Below, piece after piece: positions 34,754-42,425 of a stretch of 64,000 nt of DNA. The DNA is from an uncultured Lacinutrix sp. (GTDB taxonomy: Bacteria > Bacteroidota > Bacteroidia > Flavobacteriales > Flavobacteriaceae), in contig CAKZMU010000069.1 of the NCBI GenBank assembly GCA_937129145.1, positions 1 to 64,000 of the forward strand, given 5' to 3'. The translations under genes and the position numbers were made by a program. The notes under the pieces were generated by a model. It did no database searches. It was not told the DNA's origin and was given only the letters and a program-made list of their open reading frames with translations. The first letter of the stretch is position 1; every line of letters begins with the position of its first letter.

Positions 34754-35782
34754 TTAATTTTCAAACACAACCGAAGACTGCCCACTACTAACTGTCAACT
34801 GAATCGTTCTTCCTAAAATCAAGGCACGATTATCATTTTCGTGACCAGCTGGAAAATCAAATAATACAGGAAAATCATAGTCGGCAACCACGTCTAAAAT
34901 AAGTTGCTCTACAGATGTTCCCCAAGGTGTGGTGTTTTTACGCATATTGCTCATATCGCCTACAATAAGTCCTTTTAAATTATCAAAATAACCAGCGCGT
35001 TTTAAGCTTTGCAACATTCGGTCTATATGGTATTTATACTCCCCAATTTCTTCAATAAATAATATTTTTCCAGAGGTGTCAATACTTGTTTTTGAACCTA
35101 ACATCGTATGCAACAATGTTAAATTACCACCAACCAAAGGACCATTAACAGTTCCAGTTTTATTATATTTTGAGCCTTCAATGTCATAGCTGAGTGGTTT
35201 TCCGAATAAAGCACATTTAAACGTTTCTAAAGTATGTTCAATTTTAGATAAATCGTCAGTTAAACTTGTACACATCATGGCGTGTATGGATTCGCTACCT
35301 TCAATATTAAGTTGGTTATGAATGGCTGTAATATCAGAATAACCAATGACCCATTTAGGGTGTTCTTTAAATTTTGTATAATCAAGTTTGTCAATCATTC
35401 TAACCGTGCCATAACCACCACGAGCGCACCAAATGGCTTTAATATTTGGAGTGTCCAATGCTTTTTGGAAATCTTCGGCACGTTCATTATCCGTTCCAGC
35501 AAAATGATTAGCTTTTTTAAATACGTTATCGCCGACAACTACGTTAAGTCCCCAGCTTTTAAGTAATGCTTTAGCCTGATTTATTTCTTTTTCACGGTTT
35601 TTTAAAATTCCTGAAGGCGCCACAATTGCAACAGTATCGCCAGCTTTTAAGTAAGGTGGTTGTATTAATTTATTGGTCATTTTAGCGGTTTGTTCTATTG
35701 AGTTTGAAGATTGAGCGAACATTGAATTGTGACTAAAAAAAGTCAAAAGTAATAAGGCGCAAATAATACGTTTAAAAATCAT
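34754..35782 (-). CDS. ldcA: S66 family LD-carboxypeptidase
   Basis: The enzyme removes the terminal D-Ala from murein tetrapeptides during peptidoglycan recycling. The 342 residues start with a signal-like segment (MIFKRIICALLLLTFFSHNSMFA). The mature part has LKAGDTVAIVAPSG, the ARGGYGTVRMID turn, the nucleophile Ser in VIGYSDITAIH, the Glu region LFIEEIGEYKYHIDRML and a His in FPAGHENDN. The signal peptide suggests periplasmic action, unlike cytoplasmic E. coli LdcA. It stands upstream of yraN on the same strand. Confidence 0.9.
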   Translation of the reverse strand: MIFKRIICALLLLTFFSHNSMFAQSSNSIEQTAKMTNKLIQPPYLKAGDTVAIVAPSGILKNREKEINQAKALLKSWGLNVVVGDNVFKKANHFAGTDNERAEDFQKALDTPNIKAIWCARGGYGTVRMIDKLDYTKFKEHPKWVIGYSDITAIHNQLNIEGSESIHAMMCTSLTDDLSKIEHTLETFKCALFGKPLSYDIEGSKYNKTGTVNGPLVGGNLTLLHTMLGSKTSIDTSGKILFIEEIGEYKYHIDRMLQSLKRAGYFDNLKGLIVGDMSNMRKNTTPWGTSVEQLILDVVADYDFPVLFDFPAGHENDNRALILGRTIQLTVSSGQSSVVFEN

Positions 35783-35850
35783 ATAATAGGCTTTTGGTAA
35801 ATATAACGAAGTTCTAATTAATTTGGTTTCTTAAAGGTGGACAAATTATG

Positions 35851-35858
35851 TACTTTTG
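35851..35858 (+). promoter_or_regulatory. Possible -7 element upstream of metG
   Basis: TACTTTTG fits TAnnTTTG, with TTTG 25 bases upstream (35822-35825), which is longer than usual. The REP pair that follows would lie in the 5' leader. Confidence 0.35.
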
Positions 35859-35873
35859 TGCCTTCAAAATAAC

Positions 35874-35960
35874 TCGTCATTACGAGTGAAACGAAGTAAT
35901 CTGCTTGTTAGATGTTGTCATTATTGAGATTGCTTTGTCGTTTTACTTCTCGCAATGACG
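35874..35960. repeat. Head-to-head REP pair upstream of metG
   Basis: The left element starts CGTCATTACGAGTGAAACGA and ends AGTAATC. The right element is its diverged reverse complement, GAGATTGCTTTGTCG followed by CTTCTCGCAATGACG. The outer CGTCATT(A/G)CGAG and CTCGCAATGACG are complementary, so the leader can fold into a long hairpin. Confidence 0.8.
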
Positions 35961-35983
35961 TAATAATTTAATTTTTAAGATTG

Positions 35984-38053
35984 ATGAATCAACCAAAAAG
36001 ATATACCATAACAGCCGCTTTACCTTATACCAATGGTCCCATTCATATTGGTCATTTAGCAGGTGTATATGTGCCATCAGATATTTATGCACGTTTTCAG
36101 CGTCTTCAAGGTAAAGATGTCTTGTTTGTTTGTGGTAGTGACGAACATGGTGTACCTATTACCATTAAAGCAAAAAAGGAAGGCGTAACACCACAAGATG
36201 TAGTGGATAAATACCATGCAATCATCAAGCAATCTTTTGAGGATTTCGGAATTTCTTTTGATAATTATTCTAGAACATCTGCTAAGATTCATCACGACAC
36301 AGCATCAGAGTTTTTTAAAACATTGTATGATAAAGGCGAATTTATTGAAGAAGTAACCGAACAATTATATGACGCTGAAGCAAATCAGTTTTTAGCAGAT
36401 AGATTTGTGGTTGGAACCTGTCCAAAATGCGGAAACGAAGAAAGCTATGGCGACCAATGTGAAAACTGCGGAACAAGCCATAATGCAACCGATTTAATAA
36501 ACCCAAAATCAGCTATAACTGGAGCAACTCCAAGTTTAAAAGAAACGAAGCATTGGTTTTTACCATTAGATAAACATGAAGCATTTTTAAAAAAATGGAT
36601 TCTTGAAAGCCATAAAAAAGACTGGAAACCCAACGTTTATGGGCAATGCAAATCTTGGATTGATGATGGCTTGCGCCCAAGAGCAGTAACACGAGATTTA
36701 GACTGGGGAATTCCAGTACCTGTAGAAGGTGGCGAAGGTAAAGTATTGTATGTGTGGTTTGATGCGCCAATAGGCTACATTTCTGCGACAAAAGAATGGG
36801 CAGAACGCGAAGGGAAAGACTGGGAGCCTTATTGGAAAGATGAAGATACTAAGTTGTTGCATTTTATAGGGAAAGATAACATTGTATTTCACTGTATCAT
36901 TTTTCCAGCCATGTTAAAAGCAGAAGGCAGTTATATGTTACCGGATAATGTGCCTGCCAATGAGTTTTTAAATTTGGAAGGAAATAAATTATCAACTTCT
37001 AAAAATTGGGCGGTATGGTTGCACGAATATTTGCAAGAATTCCCAGACAAACAAGATGTATTGCGTTATGCATTAACAGCCAATGCACCAGAAACTAAGG
37101 ACAATGATTTTACTTGGAAAGATTTTCAAGCTAGGAATAACAATGAGTTAGTTGCCATTTTTGGAAACTTCATAAATAGGGTAGTAGTACTTACCAATAA
37201 GTACTATCAAGGTATAGTGCCAAAGCCTAGTGAATTTTCAGAAGTTGACGAAGAAACTTTAGCGACATTAAAAGCCTTTCCAGCAGTTATTGCAAGTTCT
37301 ATAGAGCGTTATCGATTTAGAGAAGCAAGTCAGGAATTGATGAATTTAGCAAGACTTGGCAACAAGTATTTAGCTGACGAAGAACCTTGGAAAGTAATAA
37401 AAGAAGATGAAGCTCGCGTACAAACAATTATGTATGTGGCATTGCAAATTGCTTCAGCTCTAGCTGTATTGGGTGAACCTTTTCTGCCTTTTACATCTGC
37501 AAAATTAAAGCAAATATTGAATGCTTCTGAATTAGAATCGCAATGGACTTGGAAAGGTATTTCTGAAGGACAAGAATTGCTTCCTGCAAATCATAATATA
37601 CGTAAAGCAGAACTATTATTCTCAAAAATTGAGGATAAGGAAATACAAGCTCAATTAGATAAACTTGAGGCAAATAAAAAAGCAAACGAAGCAGCTAACA
37701 AAAAAGTAGAACCACAAAAAGATGAAATTACTTGGGATGATTTCTCAAAGTTAGATATTCGTGTTGGAACTATTTTAGAAGCTGAGAAAATGCCAAAAAC
37801 TAAAAAGCTTCTAGTTTTAAAAGTGGATACAGGAATTGATACTAGAACTATTGTATCTGGTATTGCCGAAAGCTTCACGCCTGAAGAAGTTGTTGGTAAA
37901 AAAGTTACTGTATTGGTTAATCTTGCTCCTAGAGCTTTACGTGGTGTTGAGAGTCAAGGCATGATTTTAATGACTGAGGACGAATCAGGTAAATTAGTAT
38001 TTGTTAACCCTGATGATAATGATATAGTTAGCAATGGACTTAAAATAAGCTAA
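35984..38053 (+). CDS. metG: Methionyl-tRNA synthetase
   Basis: This class I synthetase charges initiator and elongator tRNA-Met. The 689 residues contain the HIGH-type motif [12 protein letters not shown], a zinc knuckle [18 protein letters not shown] (two CxxC pairs), the KMSKS-type motif [12 protein letters not shown] and an anticodon-binding helical domain. A C-terminal Trbp111-like tRNA-binding domain (about 580-689; [19 protein letters not shown]) promotes dimerisation. A TTG codon lies one codon upstream; the ATG at 35984 is preferred. A REP pair occupies the leader. Confidence 0.97.
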   Translation: MNQPKRYTITAALPYTNGPIHIGHLAGVYVPSDIYARFQRLQGKDVLFVCGSDEHGVPITIKAKKEGVTPQDVVDKYHAIIKQSFEDFGISFDNYSRTSAKIHHDTASEFFKTLYDKGEFIEEVTEQLYDAEANQFLADRFVVGTCPKCGNEESYGDQCENCGTSHNATDLINPKSAITGATPSLKETKHWFLPLDKHEAFLKKWILESHKKDWKPNVYGQCKSWIDDGLRPRAVTRDLDWGIPVPVEGGEGKVLYVWFDAPIGYISATKEWAEREGKDWEPYWKDEDTKLLHFIGKDNIVFHCIIFPAMLKAEGSYMLPDNVPANEFLNLEGNKLSTSKNWAVWLHEYLQEFPDKQDVLRYALTANAPETKDNDFTWKDFQARNNNELVAIFGNFINRVVVLTNKYYQGIVPKPSEFSEVDEETLATLKAFPAVIASSIERYRFREASQELMNLARLGNKYLADEEPWKVIKEDEARVQTIMYVALQIASALAVLGEPFLPFTSAKLKQILNASELESQWTWKGISEGQELLPANHNIRKAELLFSKIEDKEIQAQLDKLEANKKANEAANKKVEPQKDEITWDDFSKLDIRVGTILEAEKMPKTKKLLVLKVDTGIDTRTIVSGIAESFTPEEVVGKKVTVLVNLAPRALRGVESQGMILMTEDESGKLVFVNPDDNDIVSNGLKIS

Positions 38054-38162
38054 TTTATTTCTCTTAAGCATAAGTTTTATTTGATATGACAAAAGTCATA
38101 CCATAAACCCTTATATCATATTACATTTGAGAGATGTTTATCCTTTATTATTAAAATGTAAT

Positions 38163-38744
38163 ATGAACAACGCTACTTTAAACTATAAAAACATCTACTA
38201 TCCACCAGGAGGCATTTTAATGTGGATTATTATTTTTTTAGAACTGTTTACCTTTGGTATAGCCTTAATAGCCATGGTTTATAGTGGCAAGGAAACTCCT
38301 GAATTGTTTCACGAATCCAGCCAGTATTTAAATACAACTATTGGTGCTGTAAATACGGTATTTTTAATTATGAGCGGATTCTTTATGGCTACATCTGTTC
38401 ATTATTTAAAACAACAAAAGCTACATAAAACCAAGTTATTTTTAAAGCTTACTATGCTTGGAGGCTTCTTGTTTTTAGCACTTAAAGGCTTTGAGTATTA
38501 CGATAAAATTGATGCAGGATTTAACATTGGCTATAACACGTTTTTTTCCTACTACTGGATGCTTACATTGTTTCATGTGGTTCATGTATTGGTAGGCCTG
38601 GTTATTTTAGCATCTGTGCATTTTGGGCTTAGTAAAGCCAATTCAACAACCAAAAATGAAGATGTTGAGGCAAGTGCAGCGTTTTGGCACATGTGCGATT
38701 TAATATGGTTATTGTTGTTCCCAATAATTTATTTACTCTTTTAA
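38163..38744 (+). CDS. Heme-copper oxidase subunit III/NorE-like protein
   Basis: From ATG 38163 the protein has 194 residues with five hydrophobic helices. Typical subunit III features are FFMATSVHYLKQ, FFSYYWMLTLFHVVHVLVGL and the last helix AAFWHMCDLIWLLLFPIIYLLF, where the His/Trp pattern WHxxDxxW is conserved. Lacking the first two helices of classical CoxC, it resembles NorE, a subunit associated with nitric oxide reductase or alternative oxidases. No NorB or CoxA is in this window, so its partner must be encoded elsewhere. One base separates it from the next gene. Confidence 0.8.
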   Translation: MNNATLNYKNIYYPPGGILMWIIIFLELFTFGIALIAMVYSGKETPELFHESSQYLNTTIGAVNTVFLIMSGFFMATSVHYLKQQKLHKTKLFLKLTMLGGFLFLALKGFEYYDKIDAGFNIGYNTFFSYYWMLTLFHVVHVLVGLVILASVHFGLSKANSTTKNEDVEASAAFWHMCDLIWLLLFPIIYLLF

Positions 38745-38745
38745 G

Positions 38746-38979
38746 ATGAAAAAACTAGTAATAACATTAATTGTATTAATACTACTTACAATTGTTACAG
38801 CAATAACTTCAAATGGTAATACACATTTTACAATCATAACTATACTAATTTTAGCGGTGTTAAAATTTATTGGAGTAGCGTTTTATTTTATGGAAATGAG
38901 GAAAGCACATATTTTCTGGAAAACAAGTGTGATATTTTTTTTAATCATGTTTACAGCATTGGTGTTATTGCAATTTTAA
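38746..38979 (+). CDS. Cytochrome c oxidase subunit IV/NorF-like protein
   Basis: This 77-residue protein has three hydrophobic helices with the family segment IGVAFYFMEMRKAHIFWKTSVIF. It pairs with the NorE-like gene at a 1-base spacing, as in norEF units. Small subunits of this kind stabilise heme-copper oxidases or nitric oxide reductase. The frame continues open beyond the TAA stop for 43 more hydrophobic codons (see the next entry). Confidence 0.8.
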   Translation: MKKLVITLIVLILLTIVTAITSNGNTHFTIITILILAVLKFIGVAFYFMEMRKAHIFWKTSVIFFLIMFTALVLLQF

Positions 38980-38997
38980 TGCTTTATCATTCTAGGA

Positions 38998-39111
38998 TTG
39001 ATTTTATTTTACGCATCGATATGGCGTAATATAAAAAAACATAATTCCAAATTTGTTATGGCATTTGCCATTTTGGGCGTGGTGTTTTTGTATTTAGTAG
39101 GTTTAAAATAG
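38998..39111 (+). pseudogene. Remnant or TTG-started small membrane ORF, 37 aa
   Basis: The frame after the norF-like stop (no intervening stop to 39111) encodes hydrophobic sequence CFIILGLILFYASIWRNIKK and continues through FVMAFAILGVVFLYLVGLK. This is two membrane segments split by a basic loop. The nearest usable start in frame is TTG 38998. An ATG at 38979 lies in the neighbouring frame and would join it after a single-base change near 38989. A small two-helix oxidase-associated protein with a frameshift, or a TTG-started gene, are both possible. Confidence 0.35.
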
Positions 39112-39369
39112 TAGAACACTTTGAAGTCTACATAACATGTACAGGTTCTATTTTTCTAATTTGCGCTCATTTAAAAAATATAAGGTGTACTAAGCCATAA
39201 ATTAATATACTAAAAATGGGAGTTTCTAACGGACTTATAATAAGTTTGAGTTTTTTGTTTTCTAACACATCAAAATCTTTTAAATAATACACTTATATTT
39301 GGCATAATTATAGCTACTGTAGTGACTATCCGTCCTATTATTAAATGGATATGTCAAAAATATTAAGCA
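39112..39369 (+). other. Gene-poor stretch with decayed ORF fragments
   Basis: No intact gene is seen. ATG 39216 opens a 23-codon hydrophobic ORF (MGVSNGLIISLSFLFSN..., stop 39285-39287). The +1 frame after it gives another membrane-like piece, TLIFGIIIATVVTIRPIIKW (from about 39289 to TAA near 39366). Together they look like a short two-helix protein broken by a frameshift. Confidence 0.3.
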
Positions 39370-39819
39370 ATGAAAATTAAAACTGTATTATTCCTTTTCC
39401 TTTTTGTTTCACTTTCAAATAGTGTTTTTAGTCAAGAAAAAATTACTTGGAAAAATGTGTTGGAGATATATGCTAAAGAGTTTCGTCTTACCGAAAAAAA
39501 TCCTACATCTACAATCAATGAAAAGGCAATGACGCTGGAAGATATTGAAAATAAAAAAGTAACAATTACTGGCTATTTTCTGGATTTAGACCCAGATGGT
39601 GAATGGTATATTCTTTCAAAAAACCCGTTTGCTACCTGTTTTTTCTGTGGTAAGGCTGGTCCAGAAACTGTGTTGGAATTATTAGGGTATAAAAATGAAA
39701 AAAAGAAATTTAAATCTGATGACATGGTAGAGGTAACTGGAATATTCAATTCTATCCATGACCTTGAAGGTAAATTAAACTTTGTTTTAGAAAACGTAAG
39801 TGTTAAACATATAAAATAA
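39370..39819 (+). CDS. Exported OB-fold-like protein with CFFCG motif
   Basis: This 149-residue protein has a signal peptide (MKIKTVLFLFLFVSLSNSVFSQ). The mature part is beta-rich, with KKVTITGYFLDLDPDGEWYILSKNP, then ATCFFCGKAGPETVLEL and VEVTGIFNSIHDLEGKLNFVLENVSV. The CxxC pair within a CFFCG turn could bind metal or be redox-active. Proteins with this pattern in Bacteroidota have no established role that I know of; a link to copper or oxidase assembly is conceivable given the norEF-like neighbours but is speculative. Confidence 0.7.
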   Translation: MKIKTVLFLFLFVSLSNSVFSQEKITWKNVLEIYAKEFRLTEKNPTSTINEKAMTLEDIENKKVTITGYFLDLDPDGEWYILSKNPFATCFFCGKAGPETVLELLGYKNEKKKFKSDDMVEVTGIFNSIHDLEGKLNFVLENVSVKHIK

Positions 39820-39854
39820 ATAAAAAGCTACCTTAGGCAGCTTTTTATTTATTT
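39815..39854. terminator. Bidirectional terminator before ssb
   Basis: The long inverted repeat AATAAATAAAAAGCT/AGCTTTTTATTTATT around a short loop lies between convergent genes. Confidence 0.85.
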
Positions 39855-39875
39855 ATCACAGACAAGGTTTCTTTA

Positions 39876-40211
39876 TTATTTACCACCCAACATTAGCAGT
39901 TCATTACAAACAACTTCTGTAATGTATTTTTTGTTTCCATCTTTATCGTCGTAACTTCTTGAAGTTAATTTGCCTTCAATAGCCACTTCTTTTCCTTTGG
40001 TTACATACTTCTCAATTATTTGAGCTGTTTTTCCCCATGCAACTACATTGTGCCATTGTGTATCTGTAATTTTTTCACCAGCGGCATTTTTGTAACTTTC
40101 GTTGGTTGCAATGGCAAATTTCGCCAATGTTTTTCCTGAATCTAGATTGATAATTTCTGGGTCTTTTCCCAAGTTTCCAATCAACTGTACTTTGTTTCTA
40201 AGCGTGTTCAT
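39876..40211 (-). CDS. ssb: Single-stranded DNA-binding protein, short form without C-terminal tail
   Basis: This 111-residue OB-fold SSB starts MNTLRNKVQLIGNLGKDPE and has FAIATNESYKNAAGEKITDTQWHNVVAWGKTAQIIEKYVTKGKEVAIEGKL. The protein ends NELLMLGGK directly after the OB fold. It lacks the linker and the acidic DxIPF-type tip through which housekeeping SSB recruits repair proteins. It is therefore probably an accessory SSB, with a full-length ssb elsewhere. It is monocistronic. Confidence 0.92.
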   Translation of the reverse strand: MNTLRNKVQLIGNLGKDPEIINLDSGKTLAKFAIATNESYKNAAGEKITDTQWHNVVAWGKTAQIIEKYVTKGKEVAIEGKLTSRSYDDKDGNKKYITEVVCNELLMLGGK

Positions 40212-40320
40212 AATTTTAAATTTTCGTGTTAAACAGTTAATACTATCGAGTTCTTATGTTTCGACACTGCAAATATGCGACGCCAACAAAATATTAGTCG
40301 GTTATTACGCATTTAAAATC

Positions 40321-40369
40321 GTTTGTAAATGTTTGTAGTCGTTTGTAAACGAATAAAATGTTATATTTG
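40321..40369 (+). promoter_or_regulatory. GTTTGTA direct repeats and -7 element before the ureohydrolase
   Basis: Three ten-base units GTTTGTAAAT, GTTTGTAGTC and GTTTGTAAAC (40321-40350) are in helical phase. They are followed by TATATTTG (40362-40369). TTG of the third unit may act as the -33 element (16-base spacing). A repeated-site regulator is likely. Confidence 0.5.
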
Positions 40370-40395
40370 CTAAGAAAATCACACCTTAGCTAAAT

Positions 40396-41190
40396 ATGTT
40401 AAAACTCATAGGAATACCATACGACGCAAATTCTTCTTATAAAAGAGGGTCGGCTTTAGCCCCAAAACATATCCGATTAATGGATGAAGAAGGGTCGGCA
40501 AATAGATATTGTGAACATAGCAAAGAAATCATTGAAGGGAATAATTATAAAGATTGTGGCGATATAAAATTTACCGAAATTGATGCAGCCTTCGCCTATA
40601 GAAAAATAAAAGAAACCATAAGTAAGGAATTGGAAGATGGAAGCAAAATAATAAGTTTTGGAGGCGACCATTCTATATCATTTCCTGTTATTGAAGCCTT
40701 TTTAGAAAAGCACTCAAACTTAAACGTGTTGCATTTGGATGCGCATGCCGATTTGTATGATAATTTTGAAAACAATCCGTATTCGCACGCATCGCCTTTT
40801 GCAAGACTCATGGAAAAAGGCGCATTAAATTCATTGACGCAAGTTGGAATTAGAACCTTTAACACACATCAAAAAGAACAAGCAAAAAGGTTTGGTATTA
40901 AGGTCGTTGAAATGAAAGATTTTAATATGGATTTTATCAATGCGCTTGAAACGCCTTTATATGTGTCTTTAGATATTGATGTACTGGACCCTGCGTTTGC
41001 TCCAGGAATTTCACACCATGAACCAGGAGGTATGAGTACAAGACAATTAATAGATGTGATTCAGCAAATAAAAGTTCCAATTGTAGGAGCAGATATAGTG
41101 GAGTTAAACCCAAAACGAGATATAAATAATGTCACAGCAATGGTGGCTTATAAATTATTTAAGGAATTAGCCTCAAAAATGATAGATTAA
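40396..41190 (+). CDS. Arginase/agmatinase-family ureohydrolase
   Basis: This 264-residue binuclear manganese hydrolase has the metal motifs SFGGDHSISFPV (first His), VLHLDAHADLYD (three Asp/His ligands), and VSLDIDVLDPAFAPG (last two Asp ligands). It hydrolyses a guanidino or formimino group, yielding urea or formamide. The family covers arginase, agmatinase and formimidoylglutamase, and I cannot separate them by eye. The short N-terminus is compatible with arginase. A zinc-ribbon gene follows at 10 bases. Confidence 0.88.
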   Translation: MLKLIGIPYDANSSYKRGSALAPKHIRLMDEEGSANRYCEHSKEIIEGNNYKDCGDIKFTEIDAAFAYRKIKETISKELEDGSKIISFGGDHSISFPVIEAFLEKHSNLNVLHLDAHADLYDNFENNPYSHASPFARLMEKGALNSLTQVGIRTFNTHQKEQAKRFGIKVVEMKDFNMDFINALETPLYVSLDIDVLDPAFAPGISHHEPGGMSTRQLIDVIQQIKVPIVGADIVELNPKRDINNVTAMVAYKLFKELASKMID

Positions 41191-41200
41191 ATTTTAAAGT

Positions 41201-41551
41201 ATGAAAAGACAATGCCCAGAATGTGGTGATAAAATTGTAGGCCGCATAGATAAAAAGTTTTGTAGCGATGCTTGTCGAAACTCCTATAATAACAGAGTAA
41301 ATAAAGACAGTAAAAACTTAATACGCAATACAAATAATCGCTTACGTAAAAACTACAGAATCCTCGAAGAGTTGAATCCTAATCAAAAAACAAAAACCTC
41401 ACGAGCTAAACTGATAGAAAAAGGATTTGATTTTAATTATTTTACAAGTATTTATACCACCAAAGCTGGAGCTATATATTACTTTGTGTATGACCAAGGA
41501 TATTTACCTTTAGATAACGATTATTATGCTTTGGTGAAGCGTGATTCGTAG
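41201..41551 (+). CDS. Small zinc-ribbon protein, 116 aa
   Basis: The N-terminus MKRQCPECGDKIVGRIDKKFCSDACRN holds CxxC-x(12-15)-CxxxC, a treble-clef/zinc-ribbon type motif. A basic helical part follows (RNTNNRLRKNYRILEEL), then a C-terminal half with aromatic residues and no known domain. DNA, RNA or protein binding is plausible; the function is unknown. It lies 10 bases after the ureohydrolase and is probably co-transcribed. Confidence 0.65.
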   Translation: MKRQCPECGDKIVGRIDKKFCSDACRNSYNNRVNKDSKNLIRNTNNRLRKNYRILEELNPNQKTKTSRAKLIEKGFDFNYFTSIYTTKAGAIYYFVYDQGYLPLDNDYYALVKRDS

Positions 41552-41609
41552 AATTTGTAACATTAGCATGAAACTATATACTAATATATTACACTTATAA
41601 ACCATCAAC

Positions 41610-42317
41610 ATGCTACTAATTGCTGAAAAAGATTTAATGATAATTATTCCACTAATAATTGTAGTTGTTGGTTTAATTATATTCCTGTCGTATTACTTCT
41701 CTCAAAAACAAGTGGTTTTAAGAAAATTATCTAAAATCCCTTTTAAACCTGCAACAGGGTTAAAAACTAGTGAACTTACAAAAGTGAGTGGTAAAGCACT
41801 GCACGTTAAAGAGCCTTTATTGGCACCTTTAAGCGGAAGAAAATGTGTGTTTTACACCATTAAAATTGAAAAACGTGTGAGTACAGGAAAAAGCTCACAT
41901 TGGAAAACCATTATAGATGAAGAAAAAGCACAAGAATTCTTTATTGATAATCGTGGCGATTATGTGATTGTTAGACCAACACAATCACCTAAAAATTATT
42001 TAAGCTATTTAGTTAAAGATAAAAAAACATCGTCTGGAACATTTAACGACCCGACGCCAGAGTTTGAAACACTTTTAAAGCAATACAATATTGAACCTCA
42101 AAATCTTTTAGGTTTTAATAAATCACTTCGTTATAAGGAAGGCATTATTGAAATTGGCGAACAAATTACAGTTTCAGGGATCGCTAAATGGAAAACATTA
42201 AGCGAACCAATTCCAGGATACAACTATTCTAAAATTGCCGAATTGATAAGCGAAGGAAAAGAAAAATTAATAATTACAGACTTACCTTTAAAATCTGAAA
42301 AAAGGAATAGATTTTAA
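41610..42317 (+). CDS. GIDE-domain-like membrane protein
   Basis: This 235-residue protein has a single N-terminal membrane helix (about 9-30, MIIIPLIIVVVGLIIFLSYYF) and a soluble domain with KVSGKALHVKEPLLAPLSGRKCVFYTIKIEK. This resembles the GIDE domain found in eukaryotic MUL1-type E3 ligases and in bacterial proteins without a RING finger. A beta-rich region follows, with SGIAKWKTL near its end. No RING is present. The bacterial function is unknown. Confidence 0.7.
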   Translation: MLLIAEKDLMIIIPLIIVVVGLIIFLSYYFSQKQVVLRKLSKIPFKPATGLKTSELTKVSGKALHVKEPLLAPLSGRKCVFYTIKIEKRVSTGKSSHWKTIIDEEKAQEFFIDNRGDYVIVRPTQSPKNYLSYLVKDKKTSSGTFNDPTPEFETLLKQYNIEPQNLLGFNKSLRYKEGIIEIGEQITVSGIAKWKTLSEPIPGYNYSKIAELISEGKEKLIITDLPLKSEKRNRF

Positions 42318-42425
42318 ATTATTTACAAATAGATAACTTGACTTTAGGACTTTCTTACTAGCGTCTTTAGTGTGTTTCAAGTTGAATTTTCACTACTTTT
42401 ATAAAAACTAAGTAATTTTCCTAAA

